A stretch of DNA of 64,000 nt from Collinsella sp. An2 (GTDB lineage Bacteria; Actinomycetota; Coriobacteriia; Coriobacteriales; Coriobacteriaceae), in the NCBI RefSeq assembly GCF_002160065.1, contig NZ_NFJW01000001.1:355254-419253 (forward strand), given 5' to 3'. Under the pieces are notes generated by a model. It ran no database searches. It was not told the DNA's origin and saw nothing but the letters and a program-made list of their open reading frames with translations. Numbering within the stretch: the first letter of the stretch is position 1; each line of letters begins with the position of its first letter. Below, in pieces: positions 1 to 8,661 of the stretch. The translations under genes were made by a program, and so were the position numbers.

Positions 1-78
1 GGCGAGGAAGCGCTTGGCCTGGATGTCTCGCAGCACGGCGAGAGCGCCTATCCGGCATACACCGGTCTCGACGCGTAA
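1..78 (+). CDS. amtB: ammonium transporter, C-terminal end (partial)
   Basis: The first 25 codons of the window form an open frame ending in TAA at 76-78. The tail reads ...LGLDVSQHGESAY..., which matches the usual cytoplasmic C-terminus of Amt/AmtB ammonium channels (E-G-L-D-x-x-x-H-G-E-x-A-Y). A PII gene follows 165 bp downstream on the same strand, the classic amtB-glnK arrangement in which PII plugs the channel. Everything upstream lies outside the window, so this is a family call from a short tail plus context. Confidence 0.8.
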   Translation, partial: GEEALGLDVSQHGESAYPAYTGLDA

Positions 79-82
79 TCCC

Positions 83-113
83 GGCTGCAGGCGAGAGGTT
101 GGAGTCGCCTGCC
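83..113 (+). other. intercistronic hairpin between amtB and the PII gene
   Basis: An 8-bp perfect inverted repeat (87-94 with 105-112) closes a 10-nt loop just after the amtB stop and is followed by a short T-containing stretch. It could be a weak terminator or an mRNA-stabilising hairpin. The T-run is too short for a confident terminator call. Confidence 0.4.
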
Positions 114-243
114 GGTTTCTGTGCTGCGGCGGGCGGCTCCCAGGGGGCGCGACCGATGTGGTCCTACCAGGCGTCTGAACGGCGCGGGTAGCCGGTCCTC
201 CAGGATAGACGCATGAGGTCAACACAGAGAGAAGGGGAATCCC

Positions 244-582
244 ATGAAACGAATCACGGCAATTATTCGACCCGAGATGCTCGAACCGATGAAGGACGCG
301 CTCATTGAGGCGGGCGTGCATGGCATGTCTGTTTCGGAGATTCAGGGCTTTGGCAAGCAGCATGGCTGGAAGGAGTACTACCGCGGAACCGAGGTGCTGC
401 TCAACATGGTGCCTAAGGTCCGCGTCGAGCTTGTTGTGGCAGACGGCGAGGTCGAAGGCCTTATCGACACGATATGTTCGGTTGCAAAGACCGGCGAGGT
501 GGGTGACGGCAAGATCTTCGTCGACCCCGTCGAGGAGGCTGTGCGCATTCGCACGGGTGAGCGTGGCGAGGCCGCCCTGTAG
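244..582 (+). CDS. glnK: PII nitrogen regulatory protein lacking T-loop Tyr51
   Basis: A 112-residue protein collinear with GlnB/GlnK throughout. PII trimers sense ATP/ADP and 2-oxoglutarate and control targets such as AmtB and glutamine synthetase adenylylation. The T-loop (about residues 37-55), the G-D-G-K-I-F-V nucleotide-binding segment (about 87-93) and the R-I-R-T-G-E C-terminus are present. At position 51, the Tyr that is uridylylated or adenylylated in many bacteria is Val (R-G-T-E-V-L-L), while Tyr46 is kept. The upstream AGAGAAGGGG sets the ATG. It follows amtB directly, which favours glnK over glnB. Control is therefore probably by ligand only. Confidence 0.93.
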   Translation: MKRITAIIRPEMLEPMKDALIEAGVHGMSVSEIQGFGKQHGWKEYYRGTEVLLNMVPKVRVELVVADGEVEGLIDTICSVAKTGEVGDGKIFVDPVEEAVRIRTGERGEAAL

Positions 583-604
583 CCACCCCCGAGAGGCTGA
601 CGTC

Positions 605-633
605 TTGCGACTGGCTTGCGCGCGTGATATAGT
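605..633 (+). promoter_or_regulatory. sigma70-type promoter for the gdx transcript
   Basis: TTGCGA at 605-610 and TATAGT at 628-633 are separated by exactly 17 bp. Transcription would begin a few bases downstream, just before the riboswitch-like leader. The fit to consensus is good but not experimentally supported. Confidence 0.6.
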
Positions 634-650
634 GGGCACGACCAGAGGGT

Positions 651-691
651 CCCTGACGAGGGCAGCCGTACCAGGTTCGAAAAGACGGCGC
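651..691 (+). promoter_or_regulatory. guanidine-III riboswitch
   Basis: The 41-nt leader reproduces the guanidine-III (mini-ykkC descendant) layout as I remember it: a CCnnGACGAGG block, then GCCGUACC, a GG..C..A linker and AAGACGGCGC. GCCGT (665-669) can pair with ACGGC (685-689), and CCT (652-654) with AGG (673-675), which gives the class-III pseudoknot. It ends 8 nt before the GGGGAGG ribosome-binding site (699-705) of an SMR exporter of the guanidinium (Gdx) type. Ligand binding would be expected to expose the ribosome-binding site. Sequence, position and cognate gene all agree. Confidence 0.88.
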
Positions 692-711
692 ATCGATCGG
701 GGAGGTGCCTC

Positions 712-1035
712 ATGAATTGGCTCGTGTTGATTGTTTCCGGCGTTACGGAGTCTGTCTGGGCGACGGCGCTCAGTCGCTCCGAGGGGTTCTCGAAACTTGG
801 GCCGTCCGTCGTATTCGTTGTAGGGCTGCTGCTGAGCATGGCAGGGCTCGCCTATGCCATGCGTACGCTGCCGGCCGGCACGGCCTATGCCGTTTGGGTG
901 GGCATTGGAGCCACGCTCACCGTGTGCATCGGCATGGCTACCGGCACCGAACCGGTAAACGCCGCCAAGATGGTCTTTATCGCAGGTCTCATCGTCTGCA
1001 TCATCGGGCTTAAGCTGGTGTCAGAGGGACATTGA
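712..1035 (+). CDS. gdx: guanidinium exporter Gdx/SugE (SMR family)
   Basis: A 107-residue, four-helix small multidrug resistance protein. The conserved membrane Glu is at position 13 (S-G-V-T-E-S-V-W-A), and the W-V-G-I-G-A segment near residues 62-67 is typical of the SugE/Gdx branch rather than EmrE/QacE. Gdx proteins are dual-topology dimers that exchange guanidinium for protons. A guanidine-III-like riboswitch directly upstream supports guanidinium as the substrate. Start ATG 712 follows GGGGAGG with good spacing. It appears monocistronic, with its own promoter. Confidence 0.93.
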   Translation: MNWLVLIVSGVTESVWATALSRSEGFSKLGPSVVFVVGLLLSMAGLAYAMRTLPAGTAYAVWVGIGATLTVCIGMATGTEPVNAAKMVFIAGLIVCIIGLKLVSEGH

Positions 1036-1145
1036 CGGATTTGGTGCGTCCCATTGTTGGGCAACGACCCGATGACGTGCATCTATAGCAAGCGGCTGCG
1101 TGTTGGGTATCCTTCCGCATAGGATTGCGTTTGAGGGGGCAGGGC

Positions 1146-2114
1146 ATGCAGCGGGAATGGTCGATTGCGGGCAACGTGTTGGTTTCGAGGGGTGAGGGGC
1201 ACGATGCCCAAGCCCCTGATGTCTTGGTTCTGGACACGGACGAGGCGGCGGGCATTGCTTCGGACCATGCCACCCGCGATCTGCTTTCCCAGCTCCCTCA
1301 TGCCGAGCTTTCGTTTGTCGAGCATATCGGCGAGCGCGCGGCGGGCATTGTCGTCGCGCCGGCGGGCGAGCGCCTTTCGCGCCGACAGGGTCGGTTTGGC
1401 GTGCTTCTGAGCCGCAGCGAGCTGGTGCTGGTGGATGACGGCGACGTTTGCACGACGTTGCTTGGCCAGCTTGCCGAGGAGAGGGTGCCGGTTGAAAGCC
1501 CTGCAGGGGTGCTTTGTGCGATGCTTCGGCTGTTGCTGCGCGAACACCCTGCGACGCTTTCTCGTGTGCGTGAGGACTTTGAGCGCTTCGAGGCTCTGAT
1601 CTTGGAGGGTCGCACGCGCATCGACCGCGGCGACATGATGGCCGATGCTCGCAGGCTTCTTGGGTTCGATACTTTTTACCAGGGCCTGTCCGACCTTGCC
1701 GACGACCTTTCGGAGGATGAGGCCCTTCTTTTCCCGGCCGATTGCGAACGGTTTGCCGCGCTTTCACGACAGCTTGATCGCTTGGGAATGCGCTTGGAGT
1801 CGCTCCAGGATTACAGCTTGCAGGTACATAGCCTTTACCAGGAGAGCATCGACGTGCGGCAGAACAACGTGATGCAGTGGCTTACCGTTGTGGCTACGAT
1901 CGCGCTGCCGCTTACGTTTATCACCGGATGGTTTGGCATGAACTTCCCCAACATGCTGCTCATTAACGTGCCATGGGGCTATGCCGTCGCCGCGGCATTG
2001 TGTGTGGCGCTTGCCGTGGCCGAAATCGTGTTCTTTCATAGGCGGGGTTGGTTGAGCTTTGGGATGTCGCGCAGGAAGCGCCGCGGACAGCACGGTACCG
2101 ACAGGCATCGATAG
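1146..2114 (+). CDS. corA: CorA-family divalent cation transporter
   Basis: A 322-residue CorA-type Mg2+/Co2+/Ni2+ channel. The long N-terminal cytoplasmic domain is followed by two C-terminal membrane helices and the hallmark G-M-N motif (W-F-G-M-N-F-P-N, about residues 268-275). The second helix ends in basic residues. I chose ATG 1146 because GAGGGGG lies 6 nt upstream; a TTG 21 bp earlier is in frame but has no ribosome-binding site. The C-terminus is rich in Arg/Lys. It stands alone between gdx and a convergent MFS gene. Substrate preference within the family cannot be read from sequence. Confidence 0.9.
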   Translation: MQREWSIAGNVLVSRGEGHDAQAPDVLVLDTDEAAGIASDHATRDLLSQLPHAELSFVEHIGERAAGIVVAPAGERLSRRQGRFGVLLSRSELVLVDDGDVCTTLLGQLAEERVPVESPAGVLCAMLRLLLREHPATLSRVREDFERFEALILEGRTRIDRGDMMADARRLLGFDTFYQGLSDLADDLSEDEALLFPADCERFAALSRQLDRLGMRLESLQDYSLQVHSLYQESIDVRQNNVMQWLTVVATIALPLTFITGWFGMNFPNMLLINVPWGYAVAAALCVALAVAEIVFFHRRGWLSFGMSRRKRRGQHGTDRHR

Positions 2115-2172
2115 GAGTGCTGCTTCCCGCGTCCGAGGGCGCCGCGGGCCGTGTAGGCTGCGGCGCCCTTCT

Positions 2173-3702
2173 CTACCGCGCCGCCGGGTGCCGGGCTTCC
2201 CTCCGTGCTTGCCGCCTGAGCAGGTTTGCTGCGATGGTGCAGGCGATGATGACGCAGGCGAGCACGAGGAAGAGGACAAATGCCATCTGGGCCCCCGCGG
2301 CGGTTCCGGCGGCGGTGTTAGAGCCGGCTGCGGCTTGAGCTCCGGCGACGATGCTCGAGGTCACCGCCGTGCCCACCGCACCCGAGAGCTGCTGCAGCGT
2401 GTTGATGACGGCATTTCCGTCGGCCGAGAGCTCATGTGACAGACAGCTGAGGCCATTTGTCATCGAGTTGCCCATGGTGAAGCCTTGGCCAAGTGCGTAG
2501 ATCGCGTATAGAGCAGCTACACCCCACACGGGCAGATGCACACCGAGCAGCGCCATGCCTGCTGTCGCCGCAATGATGAAGACGTTGCCGAGCAGGATGG
2601 GCTTGGTAAAGCCGATGCGGTCTGCGATGCGCCCGGAGATGGGCGAGAAGCACGAGCCCACGATGCATCCCGGTAGGAGCAGGCATCCGGCAAGCGAGGC
2701 GCCTGCCCCCAGCGAAAGCTGCGCGTAGTTGGGCACGAGATAGCCGAGACTCAGGGTGGTGAACTGCACGAGAAGGATGACCACGAGAGTTAGGGTGAAG
2801 GGCGCTGTTCGCAGCACCTCGACGCGGATAAGCGGATTCTGGGAGCTCATCGAGCGCTTATAGAAGATTAGAGCCAGCACGACGGCGGTGAGGATGGGCG
2901 CGATGACCGTCGGCGAGCCCCAGCCGCCCGCCGACGCTTGGTTTACGCCCAAGACGAGACAGACGTAACAGACGGCGAGAAGAATGAAGTCCGGCGTGTT
3001 GAAGCGCGTACGCTCTGTGGGCGTTGCCTGGCGCATGGTGGGAAGACCAAGCAGCGCGGAGATAACAAGCACGGGTAACAGCACAAGGAAGATGGCGCGC
3101 CAGCCAAACGCGGAGAGCACGACACCGCCGATAAACGGTCCAACTCCTGGGGCGACCGATGCGATGAGCGTGCCAAAGCCCATGAGGAATCCCATGCGGT
3201 TGTATGGCACCTGAGTAAGCACGATGTTGAATAGAAGCGGTAACGCTATGCCGCCCGCGATGCCCTGCACAATACGTCCGGCAAGAAGCACCTCAAACGT
3301 GGGTGCGGCGGCTGCAAGCACAATGCCAACGGCGAACGAGGTAAGAAGCGCCGCGAACAATGTTCGTGCTGTGAATCGTCGCTGTAGATATGAAAAGGCG
3401 GAGATGACGCAGGCGATGGTAAGCAGGTAGGCTGTGGTGACCCACTGCACGTCTCCAGTGCTCACACCGAATTCCTGGCTGAGCACGGGAAGCGTGACGT
3501 TCATAGCCGTTTCCACTACGATGCCCGCGGCGGCGGCGAGTCCTACTGCGGCAAATGAGCAGATGAGGCGTGCGTCCATGCGGCGTTCAAAGGCCATGGG
3601 CGCCGGAGCGGATGTCGCCGCGCCAGACGCGTTGTTCTCCTGTTTGCGGATGTCCACAGCTGCATTGGTGTGTGGTTGTTGCATTTCCTGTTGTTCTGCC
3701 AT
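2173..3702 (-). CDS. MFS drug:H+ antiporter, DHA2 (EmrB/QacA-like)
   Basis: A 509-residue major facilitator of the 14-helix DHA2 type. A polar N-terminal extension of about 45 residues precedes the first helix. The motif-C-like stretch (G-x-x-x-G-P-x-x-G-G, about residues 170-180) is typical of proton-coupled antiporters. The start is ATG 3702 with GGGAGG about 10 nt upstream (3713-3718). A hairpin at 3792-3812 lies in its probable leader. No regulator gene is adjacent, so neither inducer nor substrate can be named. It converges on corA with only 58 bp between the stop codons. Confidence 0.88.
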   Translation of the reverse strand: MAEQQEMQQPHTNAAVDIRKQENNASGAATSAPAPMAFERRMDARLICSFAAVGLAAAAGIVVETAMNVTLPVLSQEFGVSTGDVQWVTTAYLLTIACVISAFSYLQRRFTARTLFAALLTSFAVGIVLAAAAPTFEVLLAGRIVQGIAGGIALPLLFNIVLTQVPYNRMGFLMGFGTLIASVAPGVGPFIGGVVLSAFGWRAIFLVLLPVLVISALLGLPTMRQATPTERTRFNTPDFILLAVCYVCLVLGVNQASAGGWGSPTVIAPILTAVVLALIFYKRSMSSQNPLIRVEVLRTAPFTLTLVVILLVQFTTLSLGYLVPNYAQLSLGAGASLAGCLLLPGCIVGSCFSPISGRIADRIGFTKPILLGNVFIIAATAGMALLGVHLPVWGVAALYAIYALGQGFTMGNSMTNGLSCLSHELSADGNAVINTLQQLSGAVGTAVTSSIVAGAQAAAGSNTAAGTAAGAQMAFVLFLVLACVIIACTIAANLLRRQARREARHPAAR

Positions 3703-3791
3703 AGATCAGCCTCCCAAACGGGAGCCCGCTCCGGCGGCGGCCGTGGCTTGTACAGTGCTTAGGCATGCGCGGTGGCGAGGCTCGAGAACGG

Positions 3792-3812
3792 CGGACGGCA
3801 ACTCGCCGTCCG
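3792..3812 (-). other. hairpin in the MFS gene leader; rest of 3703-4137 otherwise empty
   Basis: CGGACGGC (3792-3799) and GCCGTCCG (3805-3812) form an 8-bp stem with a 5-nt loop upstream of the MFS gene. The 435-bp intergenic region also has a TATAAA box at 4092-4097, ahead of the rightward gene at 4138. I see no further gene. Confidence 0.4.
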
Positions 3813-4137
3813 CGGCGCCTCACGCCATCGCCTGGCTTTTCGCTCAACCGCGGTGGGCACAAGCGATAAGCATACCGCGTGCAACAGGAGCTCTCATCAA
3901 AACGTCATGTCTTGGCCATGCTCGCCCTGCCTTTGGCGTTAGCGCCGCACCGCGTCGACGATATCGAGCACCACTGCAGCGCGGCAGAACGTTGCCGTGA
4001 ATGCGTCGTTAATCTATTTCCGCTGGACGAGGGTCCTATGCAGGGAGAATATAGAGCTGAGCGCCTTGCCTGAAGGGCCGGGCACCCACCCTATAAATTA
4101 GGCGTCCTGTTGGGGTCATGCAGTGGAGGTGGACTCT

Positions 4138-4527
4138 ATGGAACATGATGACGAGCTCGAACGGTACTTTGCGGCAGCGCCGGAGATGCTCCCGGTGTAC
4201 CGCGTGTTCGAAGATCGCGTGGTCGAGCTTTGCGCCGCGCGTGGACCGTTGATCATTCGCGTGCAGAAGACGCAGATCACCTTCTCGAATAGGTATAACT
4301 TCGCGTGTGCGTCGCTGCCCATTCGTCGCAAAAAGGGGTGGCCCAACCCATGTCTCATGATTACATTTGGTCTGGAATATCGGCTTGATAACCCGCGCAT
4401 TGTGGTGGCGACGGAGCCATATCCCCATCGCTGGACACATCATGTGCTCATGACCTGCCCCGAGGACATCGATGACGAGCTCATGTCCTGGGTCTGCGCA
4501 GCATACGACTTCTCGCTTACCAAATAA
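4138..4527 (+). CDS. DUF5655-like small cytoplasmic protein
   Basis: A 129-residue soluble protein without signal or membrane segments. Its layout (E-x-x-x-x-R-V-F-E-D-R-V... then R-V-Q-K-T-Q-I-T-F, then a histidine-rich H-R-W-T-H-H near residue 100) resembles the DUF5655 family, whose function is unknown. The start is ATG 4138 behind GGAGGTGG; an in-frame GTG at 4123 overlaps that ribosome-binding site and is rejected. A TATAAA box lies about 40 bp upstream. The assignment rests on remembered family resemblance. Confidence 0.7.
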   Translation: MEHDDELERYFAAAPEMLPVYRVFEDRVVELCAARGPLIIRVQKTQITFSNRYNFACASLPIRRKKGWPNPCLMITFGLEYRLDNPRIVVATEPYPHRWTHHVLMTCPEDIDDELMSWVCAAYDFSLTK

Positions 4528-4633
4528 CCCCGGCTGGGGAGTGTGCGTGGTGTTTTCGGCTATGGGGAAACAGGCTCTGGCGCGTCCTCTCTGGTTCTAC
4601 ATGATTGCGGCAACGGCCAGTTATGCCCGTAAT

Positions 4634-4861
4634 TTAATCCTGGGGAACCCGACCATCTGCTTGCGAGCTATTGCTGGTCAGGGTGGCGAGAATGACGTCG
4701 ACTTGCTCTAGAAAGGTGGGTAGGTCATCAAGAATGATTGAGGCAACCATGCTCCAGTTTGTCCCCCCGTAGTCATGAACGGGACGATGGCGAAGTCCCG
4801 AGATGCCAGGCAATTCAACATCGGAGTGGGCAGTTTTGAACCCTTTTGACAGGCAATATGC
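4634..4861 (-). pseudogene. HepT-like (MntA/HepT) toxin remnant, N-terminus lost
   Basis: The minus-strand frame encodes ...LSKGFKTAHSDVELPG..., then R-H-R-P-V-H-D-Y-G-G-T-N-W, then L-D-D-L-P-T-F-L-E-Q. This is the C-terminal half of HepT/DUF86 proteins and keeps the R-x4-H-x-Y RNase motif. The N-terminal half is missing: upstream the frame runs into unrelated sequence and a dispersed repeat (4914-4944). No MntA antitoxin is adjacent. I read it as a decayed toxin. An unrecognised start inside the open frame is possible but would not give a complete HepT. Confidence 0.65.
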
Positions 4862-4913
4862 CTGGCGAGTTATACACGTGAAATCCGCCCGCAGTTTGCG
4901 TCGCCCTCCGCCA

Positions 4914-4944
4914 GCGTGAAATTGCCCCTGTCCCCATTTCACGC
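4914..4944. repeat. dispersed repeat family 2, copy 1
   Basis: GCGTGAAAT (4914-4922) and ATTTCACGC (4936-4944) form a 9-bp inverted repeat around a TGCCCCTGTCCCC-type core. Related copies lie at 18965-18995 and 19727-19755. All three border toxin-antitoxin genes or their remnants. Confidence 0.55.
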
Positions 4945-4958
4945 CAAGTGCGCTGTGG

Positions 4959-6122
4959 TTACCGGCACTCGATCAGGATCTGGAACACCTCGTCGCGCTT
5001 CAGCTTCTTGGCGCAGCCGCCGGTGAGCACGCAGGTGTCGGCTACCTTGCGGAGCGTCTCGTCGGACGCGTCGGAGCCCATCTCGGCGAAGCTCGTGGGC
5101 AGGCCCATCTCGCCGATGAACGCCTGCAGGCGGTCGATGCCCTCGAGCGCGACGGCGAGGTCGCCCTTGCCCGCGGCGTCGACGCCCCACACCTCGCTCG
5201 CCCAGCGGGCGAACTGCTCGGGCGCCTCGGGGGCAAGGTGGCGGTAGAGCGCCGGGTGGATGACCGCGAGGCCCATGCCGTGGTTGGTGTGGGTGTATGC
5301 GCCGTACTGGTGCTGGATCATGTGCGCTTGGAAGTCCGTGGCCTTGCCGATCTTGAGCACGCCGTTCTCGGCCATGGCGGAGTCGTATACGAGCTCGCTG
5401 CGCGCCTCGAGGCTCTGGTCGTCCTCCGCGACGACCCGCATGTTGCGGATGACGTTCTTCTGAATGGCGAGATTGATGTCGTCGGTGACGTTGCGCCCGC
5501 GCGGGCTCCCGAAGTAGCTCTCCATGCAGTGCGAGAGCGTGTCGAACGCGCCGCTCATGAACTGCGCGTGGGGGACGGTGAGCGTGAGCGCCGGGTCGAG
5601 CGCCGCCCACGTGGGCAGCGCGCCGACGAAGGCGCCCTTCACGTGCGTCTCCTCGTTGGTGATGACGGCGCCGTTGTTCTGCTCGGCGCCCGTGCCGGAG
5701 AGCGTCACGATGCAGCCCATGGGGATGAACGAGCTCGGCACCTTGCCCTGGACGTGCTCGTAGCCCTCGATGTCCTCATCGAGCATGGCCTGCGCGGAGA
5801 CGACCTTGCAGCAGTCGAAGACCGAGCCACCGCCCACGGCGAGGATGAAATCGACCTGCTCCTCGCGCGCGAGCGCAGCGCCTTCCTGGCACTTCTCGTA
5901 GGTCGGGTTGGACATGATTCCACCGAAGTCCACCACGCGCTTGCCGGCACCCGTGAGCTTCTCGACCACGCGGTCGTAGACGCCGGTGCGCTTGACCGAG
6001 CCTCCGCCGTAGGCGAGCATCACGGTCTCTCCCATGCGCGCGAGCTCGGCGTCGAGCGCCTGGTCCATGGCCCCTTCGCCAAAGTAGTTCCTGACCGGGT
6101 AGTCGTACGTGAATGAGTTCAT
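4959..6122 (-). CDS. iron-containing alcohol dehydrogenase (butanol dehydrogenase-like)
   Basis: A 387-residue group III metal-dependent alcohol dehydrogenase of the BdhA/YqhD type, reducing aldehydes with NAD(P)H. The N-terminal nucleotide-binding half has A-Y-G-G-G-S and the hallmark A-V-G-G-G-S-V-F-D. The C-terminal helical half carries the metal ligands in F-D-T-L-S-H-C-M-E and H-x3-H-Q-Y-G-A-Y-T-H-T-N-H-G. The start is ATG 6122 with AGGAGGAATTGCC upstream. The frame stays open far upstream, but that stretch is antisense to coding sequence of the next gene. It forms a two-gene operon with the aldo-keto reductase 44 bp upstream. Confidence 0.93.
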   Translation of the reverse strand: MNSFTYDYPVRNYFGEGAMDQALDAELARMGETVMLAYGGGSVKRTGVYDRVVEKLTGAGKRVVDFGGIMSNPTYEKCQEGAALAREEQVDFILAVGGGSVFDCCKVVSAQAMLDEDIEGYEHVQGKVPSSFIPMGCIVTLSGTGAEQNNGAVITNEETHVKGAFVGALPTWAALDPALTLTVPHAQFMSGAFDTLSHCMESYFGSPRGRNVTDDINLAIQKNVIRNMRVVAEDDQSLEARSELVYDSAMAENGVLKIGKATDFQAHMIQHQYGAYTHTNHGMGLAVIHPALYRHLAPEAPEQFARWASEVWGVDAAGKGDLAVALEGIDRLQAFIGEMGLPTSFAEMGSDASDETLRKVADTCVLTGGCAKKLKRDEVFQILIECR

Positions 6123-6166
6123 GGCAATTCCTCCTAGTAAGTTATCAGTGCGGTCTGACCGCTCGT

Positions 6167-7030
<864 letters not shown>

Positions 7031-7098
7031 TCACGTGTCTGTTGATGCATCCACCGTACGGGGAGCGCCTCGCCCGCAGAAGTCTCCGTTGGTGAGAC

Positions 7099-7134
7099 CC
7101 CTATAACGCTGGGGTGCGCGCAGGGCTATAACCC
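7099..7134. promoter_or_regulatory. candidate operator with two CTATAAC boxes
   Basis: Between the divergent reductase and flavoprotein genes are two CTATAAC boxes (7101-7107 and 7126-7132). The first lies inside ACCCC-N9-GGGGT, and the second in GGGCTATAACCC. TATAAC-N3-GGGGT recurs in front of the LysR gene at 18016-18029. This suggests a LysR-type or other dimeric regulator. The regulator is an inference. Confidence 0.4.
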
Positions 7135-7232
7135 GCGGGTTCAGGTCACCGCACCAAGAGGAGCTTCCGCACTCCGCTCCGCGGCCGTACGCTTGGCGGT
7201 AAGAGAGCGCAAGTCATCAACAGGAGGAGTTC

Positions 7233-7886
7233 ATGACCGATACCAACCGCCCCAACGTCATCCTGGTTAACGCTGGTCCTCATGCGCACGGCTGCACGGA
7301 CCGGGCGCTGCGAGAGGTCGCTGCCGCTCTTGAAGATAACGGTGTCGCCGCCGACATCTTCTGGGTAGGCACCAAGCCGCTCGCGAGCTGCATTGCCTGC
7401 AAGCGCTGCGATGAGCTTGGAAAATGCGTCTTCGACGATCGCGTGAACGAGTTTACCGAGATCGTCCGGGACTACGACGGCATCGTGCTAGGGTCGCCCG
7501 TGCACTTCGGCGCCGCCACGGGTGCGGCGACGTCGTTCTTCGACCGCGCGTTCTACAGCCTGCGCCGGGCCGCGGGCGACGACGGGTTCCGCATGAAGGT
7601 GGGCGCCGCGGTGGCCAGCTGCCGTCGGGCGGGCAACACCGCGACGATCGACCAGCTCAACCGGTACTTCCAGCTGCTGCAGATGCCCATCGCCACCTCG
7701 CGCTACTGGAACATCGTGCACGGCGCCACTGCCGAGGAGGTCGAGCGCGACGCCGAGGGGCTGCAGGCAATGCGCTTCCTTGGCGGCAACATGGCGTTCC
7801 TCGTCAAGGCCATTCGCGTGGCGCGCGAGGCTGGCATCGAGCTGCCCGCTCAGGAAGCAACTGCCTATACCAACTTCATCCGTTAG
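7233..7886 (+). CDS. flavodoxin-like NAD(P)H-dependent FMN reductase with four-Cys motif
   Basis: A 217-residue protein of the NADPH-dependent FMN reductase/iron-sulfur flavoprotein group. It starts with a beta-strand and a phosphate-binding loop (N-A-G-P-H-A-H-G-C-T-D). Next comes C-I-A-C-K-R-C-D-x4-C (residues about 51-62), which could bind a cluster or work in thiol chemistry, and then the flavin-contact segment G-S-P-V-H-F-G. GGAGGAG lies upstream of ATG 7233. It is the first gene of a rightward group with a RibD-C reductase and two lipoprotein hydrolases, separated from them by a hairpin terminator. Confidence 0.85.
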   Translation: MTDTNRPNVILVNAGPHAHGCTDRALREVAAALEDNGVAADIFWVGTKPLASCIACKRCDELGKCVFDDRVNEFTEIVRDYDGIVLGSPVHFGAATGAATSFFDRAFYSLRRAAGDDGFRMKVGAAVASCRRAGNTATIDQLNRYFQLLQMPIATSRYWNIVHGATAEEVERDAEGLQAMRFLGGNMAFLVKAIRVAREAGIELPAQEATAYTNFIR

Positions 7887-7909
7887 CGAGCGCCTACTGG
7901 TTTGTCAGG

Positions 7910-7938
7910 GCTCGGTGCTTCATCGCCCGAGCTTTTTT
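7910..7938 (+). terminator. Rho-independent terminator or attenuator
   Basis: A GCTCGG/CCGAGC stem (7910-7915 with 7927-7932) is followed by six T residues (7933-7938). It ends 16 nt before the next start codon, so it probably gives partial termination between the flavoprotein and RibD-C genes. Confidence 0.75.
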
Positions 7939-7953
7939 CGCAAGGAGGGCTTC

Positions 7954-8661
7954 ATGTCCGAAAGACCGTATGTCATCTGCCACGTCTTTGCCGGACTCAA
8001 CGGGCATATTGATGGAGCATACATGTTTGACCCCGCCGCTGCATCACCCCGCGCAGAGTATGCCCGGTTGCAGGGCTCGTTTGGTGCTGACGCCATCGCA
8101 TATGGTGCGATGACCACAAAGGGGTTTGAGGGCGCAGACGTTCCAGAGGTTGATGCGACCGCCGATGTTCCCACGGGAGATTACGTGGCGCCGCATCGCG
8201 AAGATAGGTTCTATATTTCCATTGATCCTGCTGGTGAGATTGCGTGGCGGTCGGCAACGTATCGCCGGACGGGCCATGACGATGCGCACGTTATCGAGGT
8301 GCTTACCGCGTCTACGCCCCGTGGGTATCGTGCCTATTTGCGTGATCGTGGGACCTCGTACGTGCTTGCCGGCAAGGACACGCTTGACCTTCCGCTTGCG
8401 CTGGAAAAGCTGCGCTCGCTGTTTGGCATCGAGCGCTTGCTGGTATGCGGTGGTGGCAAGACGGATATGTCGTTTCTTGCCGCGGGTGTGCTCGACGAGC
8501 TGAGCCTTGTTCTTGCCCCGACGGTTTCGGGAGAGCCCGGAGTGGCTTCCGTCTTTGATGAGATGCCCGGCGCGGCAGTGCGCTCGCACGCGTTCGAGCT
8601 CAAACGCATGGAGCGCGTTGGGGGCAATGGACTGCATCTCGTCTATAAGGTGCTGCGATGA
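7954..8661 (+). CDS. RibD C-terminal-domain (dihydrofolate reductase-like) reductase
   Basis: A 235-residue protein of the RibD-C/DHFR-like fold, which uses NAD(P)H. The C-terminal part shows L-L-V-C-G-G-G-K-T-D (about 164-173), the cofactor-binding glycine turn, and L-D-E-L-S-L-V-L-A-P, typical of this family. There is no deaminase domain, so it is not a full RibD. The start is ATG 7954 behind AAGGAGGG. It overlaps the next gene by 4 bp (ATGA), indicating translational coupling to the lipoprotein hydrolase. Confidence 0.85.
   Translation: MSERPYVICHVFAGLNGHIDGAYMFDPAAASPRAEYARLQGSFGADAIAYGAMTTKGFEGADVPEVDATADVPTGDYVAPHREDRFYISIDPAGEIAWRSATYRRTGHDDAHVIEVLTASTPRGYRAYLRDRGTSYVLAGKDTLDLPLALEKLRSLFGIERLLVCGGGKTDMSFLAAGVLDELSLVLAPTVSGEPGVASVFDEMPGAAVRSHAFELKRMERVGGNGLHLVYKVLR

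Noticed and set aside
5238..6116. Long open frame opposite the alcohol dehydrogenase
   Set aside because: It is the antisense of a well-defined iron-containing dehydrogenase; high GC content makes long shadow frames common, and it has no family motifs.
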